This document shows positions 5,177 to 6,721 of a stretch of DNA of 6,721 nucleotides, piece by piece. The position numbers and the translations under genes were made by a program. The DNA comes from ZCTH02-B3 sp036563895 (GTDB taxonomy: Bacteria > Bacillota > Bacilli > Paenibacillales > Paenibacillaceae), in contig DATCLN010000070.1 in the NCBI GenBank assembly GCA_036563895.1, positions 1-6,721 of the forward strand. The letters are read 5' to 3'. The first letter of the stretch is position 1; the number at the start of each line of letters is the position of its first letter. The notes beneath the pieces were generated by a model, which was not told the DNA's origin, ran no database searches, and was given only the letters and a program-made list of their open reading frames with translations.

Positions 5177-5186
5177 CAGTATATCC
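5177..5186 (-). promoter_or_regulatory. Candidate -10 element for the ligase-primase operon
   Basis: Minus-strand GGATATACTG includes TATACT (5178-5183; 5 of 6 matches to the sigma-A -10 box) and also fits the GGnnAnAnTR pattern of forespore sigma-F-type -10 regions. No good -35 of either class is seen, since the upstream position is occupied by the terminator T-run at 5191-5203. The site sits directly between that terminator and the ligase, where a promoter is needed unless the operon depends on read-through. Confidence 0.3.
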
Positions 5187-5190
5187 CGTC

Positions 5191-5220
5191 AAAAAAAGAA
5201 AAAGCCCGTTTTCGGGCCTT
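5191..5220 (-). terminator. Intrinsic terminator of the peptidase 2-bactofilin 2 operon
   Basis: On the minus strand GCCCG, loop AAAA, CGGGC is followed by TTTTTC and seven T residues. The stem is 5213-5217 with 5204-5208, and the T-run lies at 5191-5203. It begins 28 nt after the bactofilin stop codon at 5249. It separates the envelope operon from the ligase-primase operon. Confidence 0.9.
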
Positions 5221-5248
5221 GCGATTCCAAACCAAACCGAGAAGATCG

Positions 5249-5713
5249 TTACCAGGCTTTCAGCACGTGGTCCGACCCTCCGGCGCCTTGCACCACCTGC
5301 GGTGCGTTGCCGCCCGCCGTCGCCGGTTGTTCCACCGGCATGGCGACATGTTCGGGCAGCTCCCCGCCCGTCATCTTGCTGCTGCCCTGGAACACGGCGC
5401 CGGCCTCGATGTTCAGCCGCTGCGCGGTCAGATTGCCGTAGAGCTTCCCCGTGGCGCGTATGGTCAGCTGCCCCTGCGCCGTCACGTTCCCGTGCACGGT
5501 GCCGGCCAGCTCGACATGGCGCGCGTGGATGTTGGAATAGAGCACGCCTTTCTCTCCGATGGTCACGTCTCCCGTGCATTCGATGTCGCCGACGATCCGG
5601 CCTTCCACCCGGATGCCGGCTTCGGAACGGATTTTGCCCTCGAAAACGGTGCCTTCTCCGATGAGGGTGTCCGTCGTGTCCGGGTCGATTTTCCGTTTTT
5701 TATTCTTGAACAT
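5249..5713 (-). CDS. Bactofilin 2
   Basis: A 154-residue bactofilin, a nucleotide-free polymerising scaffold protein. The N-terminus MFKNKKRK (hydrophobic then basic) resembles the short membrane-targeting peptides known in this family. The beta-helix domain spans about residues 13-117, opening with TDTLIGEGTVFEGKIRS. The tail (about 118-154) is Gly, Ala, Pro and Val-rich and ends in HVLKAW; it has none of the 12-residue repeats of bactofilin 1. The ATG at 5711-5713 is 5 nt after the peptidase stop (5719-5721). Two possible ribosome binding sites exist: GAGGA directly at the stop codon, rather close, and AAGGAA at 5725-5730, about 11 nt away. An in-frame ATG at 5755 lies inside the peptidase gene and would put non-bactofilin residues in front, so it is rejected. 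The strong terminator follows. It probably positions peptidase 2. Confidence 0.93.
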   Translation of the reverse strand: MFKNKKRKIDPDTTDTLIGEGTVFEGKIRSEAGIRVEGRIVGDIECTGDVTIGEKGVLYSNIHARHVELAGTVHGNVTAQGQLTIRATGKLYGNLTAQRLNIEAGAVFQGSSKMTGGELPEHVAMPVEQPATAGGNAPQVVQGAGGSDHVLKAW

Positions 5714-5718
5714 CGTCC

Positions 5719-6721
5719 TCACGATTCCTTTCGCGCGGTTTTGATGTAGGGCCAAGGATCGACGTTCTTGCCGTTCACGATGACTTCGTAATGCAGATGG
5801 GGGCCGGTACTCCGGCCGGTGTTGCCGAGATCGCCGATCCGCTGTCCCTTCTGCACGTAGTCGCCCACGTCGACATGCCGCTTGTTCAGGTGAAGATAGC
5901 GGGTCTTGATGCCCCGGCCGTGATCGATGATGATGTAGTTGCCCTGCGTGCGGTCCCTGCCGGATTCGATCACCTTGCCGTCGGCGGCGGCATACACCGG
6001 ATCGCCCACATCGCCGCCCAGGTCGATGCCCGCGTGGAACGTAAGCCGCCTCGTGAACGGATCGCGCCGCATGCCGAACTCGGAGGTGACGCGCAGCCGG
6101 GACGTCGGCAGGATCGTCGGCGTGACGCGCAGGATGGCCTGCCGCTCAAGGATTTCCGCTTTCAGCTGCTCGAGCCGCGGCATCCATTTTTCGATTTCCT
6201 CTTCCAAAGATTGGTAAGTGCTTTCGATATCGGAGATTTGGTCAGAACGCAGGGTGGCGGCCCGTGATTCCCTGTCGGGCATATCCGTTTCCCCGAAAAG
6301 GATTTCTTCGCCCCCCTGCCCGCCTTCCACCGTCGAGGCCACGGCGGGGTAGCCTTCGCCTTCCGCGCCCGTGATCTGCCGGATTTCCGATTCGAGGCTG
6401 CGAATGTCCTCCATGTCCTCTTCCAGGGCCTTGGCGAATTCGGCCAGGTCGGTGAGGCTGCTTTCCAGGGAAGCGATCTGGTCGTTCTTCTCCGCAAGCT
6501 GCTGGTTGTATGTATCGATGGTGTCCGTCAGCTGCCGCTGGAGCACCGACACCGCGTCGGCGTTCCGGGCGTTCAGCACGGCGAAGACGACCGCGGAAAC
6601 GGTGATGCCCAGCATGATCAATCCGGCGGCCAGCAAGACAAAAAAAGACAGCCGGAAACGGACCACCGAGCGGTTCGCGTCCGGAATGACGACAAACGTA
6701 AACCGGGTCCGACTGCGCTTC
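5719..6721 (-). CDS. Membrane-anchored M23 (LytM-type) peptidase 2, 5' end outside the window
   Basis: A predicted peptidoglycan endopeptidase. The frame stays open to the right edge, and the first visible residues (KRSRTRFTFVVIPDANRSVV) look like the normal cytoplasmic start of this family, so the true start lies beyond 6721 and a GTG at 6664-6666 is internal. Order of parts: cytoplasmic segment, one membrane helix (LSFFVLLAAGLIMLGITVSA and following), a long coiled coil rich in Glu, Gln and Leu, an acidic linker, then the M23 domain. Active-site residues are complete: FHAGID (His codon at 6034-6036, Asp four residues later), YLHL, and PHLHY. The last codons overlap the ribosome binding site of bactofilin 2. 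It is paralogous to peptidase 1; both share LGNTGRSTG just before the HLH motif and DPFT at the start of the domain. Confidence 0.93.
   Translation of the reverse strand, partial: KRSRTRFTFVVIPDANRSVVRFRLSFFVLLAAGLIMLGITVSAVVFAVLNARNADAVSVLQRQLTDTIDTYNQQLAEKNDQIASLESSLTDLAEFAKALEEDMEDIRSLESEIRQITGAEGEGYPAVASTVEGGQGGEEILFGETDMPDRESRAATLRSDQISDIESTYQSLEEEIEKWMPRLEQLKAEILERQAILRVTPTILPTSRLRVTSEFGMRRDPFTRRLTFHAGIDLGGDVGDPVYAAADGKVIESGRDRTQGNYIIIDHGRGIKTRYLHLNKRHVDVGDYVQKGQRIGDLGNTGRSTGPHLHYEVIVNGKNVDPWPYIKTARKES

Noticed and set aside
4219..5664. Long plus-strand open frame (481 codons) across the ligase and bactofilin 2
   Set aside because: It is antisense to two well-supported genes and the terminator between them, has biased Arg/Pro/Gly/Ala composition and shows no recognisable domain; it is an effect of high GC.

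Overview
The window is a GC-rich segment in which every convincing gene lies on the minus strand. The gene content suggests a high-GC spore-forming Firmicute of the Paenibacillaceae type (Paenibacillus, Cohnella, Thermobacillus or similar). It has a split LigD-type end-joining ligase and primase, paired M23 peptidase and bactofilin genes, strong AGGAGG-type ribosome binding sites, and an IS1182-type transposase fragment. This assignment is inferred from gene content, not from a marker gene.

Reading along the minus strand from right to left, the layout is as follows. (1) A membrane-anchored M23 peptidase, cut by the right edge (5719-6721), followed 5 nt later by a bactofilin (5249-5713), closed by a strong intrinsic terminator (5191-5220). 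(2) A two-gene DNA-repair unit: a LigD-type ATP-dependent DNA ligase (4114-5121) and, 2 nt later, a LigD-type primase-polymerase (3221-4111). Together they correspond to the LIG and POL halves of the LigD used with Ku in bacterial non-homologous end joining. Ku is not in the window. (3) A second M23 peptidase (2127-3095), followed 7 nt later by a second bactofilin (1526-2119) with a C-terminal tail of 12-residue repeats. (4) A 402-nt gene-free stretch (1124-1525) holding four palindromic repeats arranged as mirror images around a central hairpin, plus a structured leader. (5) An aldo/keto reductase (200-1123). (6) A 5'-truncated IS1182-type transposase fragment running off the left edge, separated from the reductase by a long stem-loop.

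The two peptidase-bactofilin pairs are clear paralogues and probably work at the cell envelope. In that model the bactofilin polymerises on the inner face of the membrane and positions a cell-wall hydrolase whose catalytic domain is outside. Both peptidases carry a similar short cytoplasmic segment before the membrane helix, a plausible docking site for the bactofilin. The ligase-primase pair sits between the two envelope modules and appears functionally unrelated to them.

No clearly new multi-gene system is visible. The most unusual items are the mirrored palindrome cluster at 1292-1487, the repeat tail of the first bactofilin, the twin peptidase-bactofilin modules with a shared juxtamembrane motif, and the stem-loop junction between the reductase and the transposase remnant.
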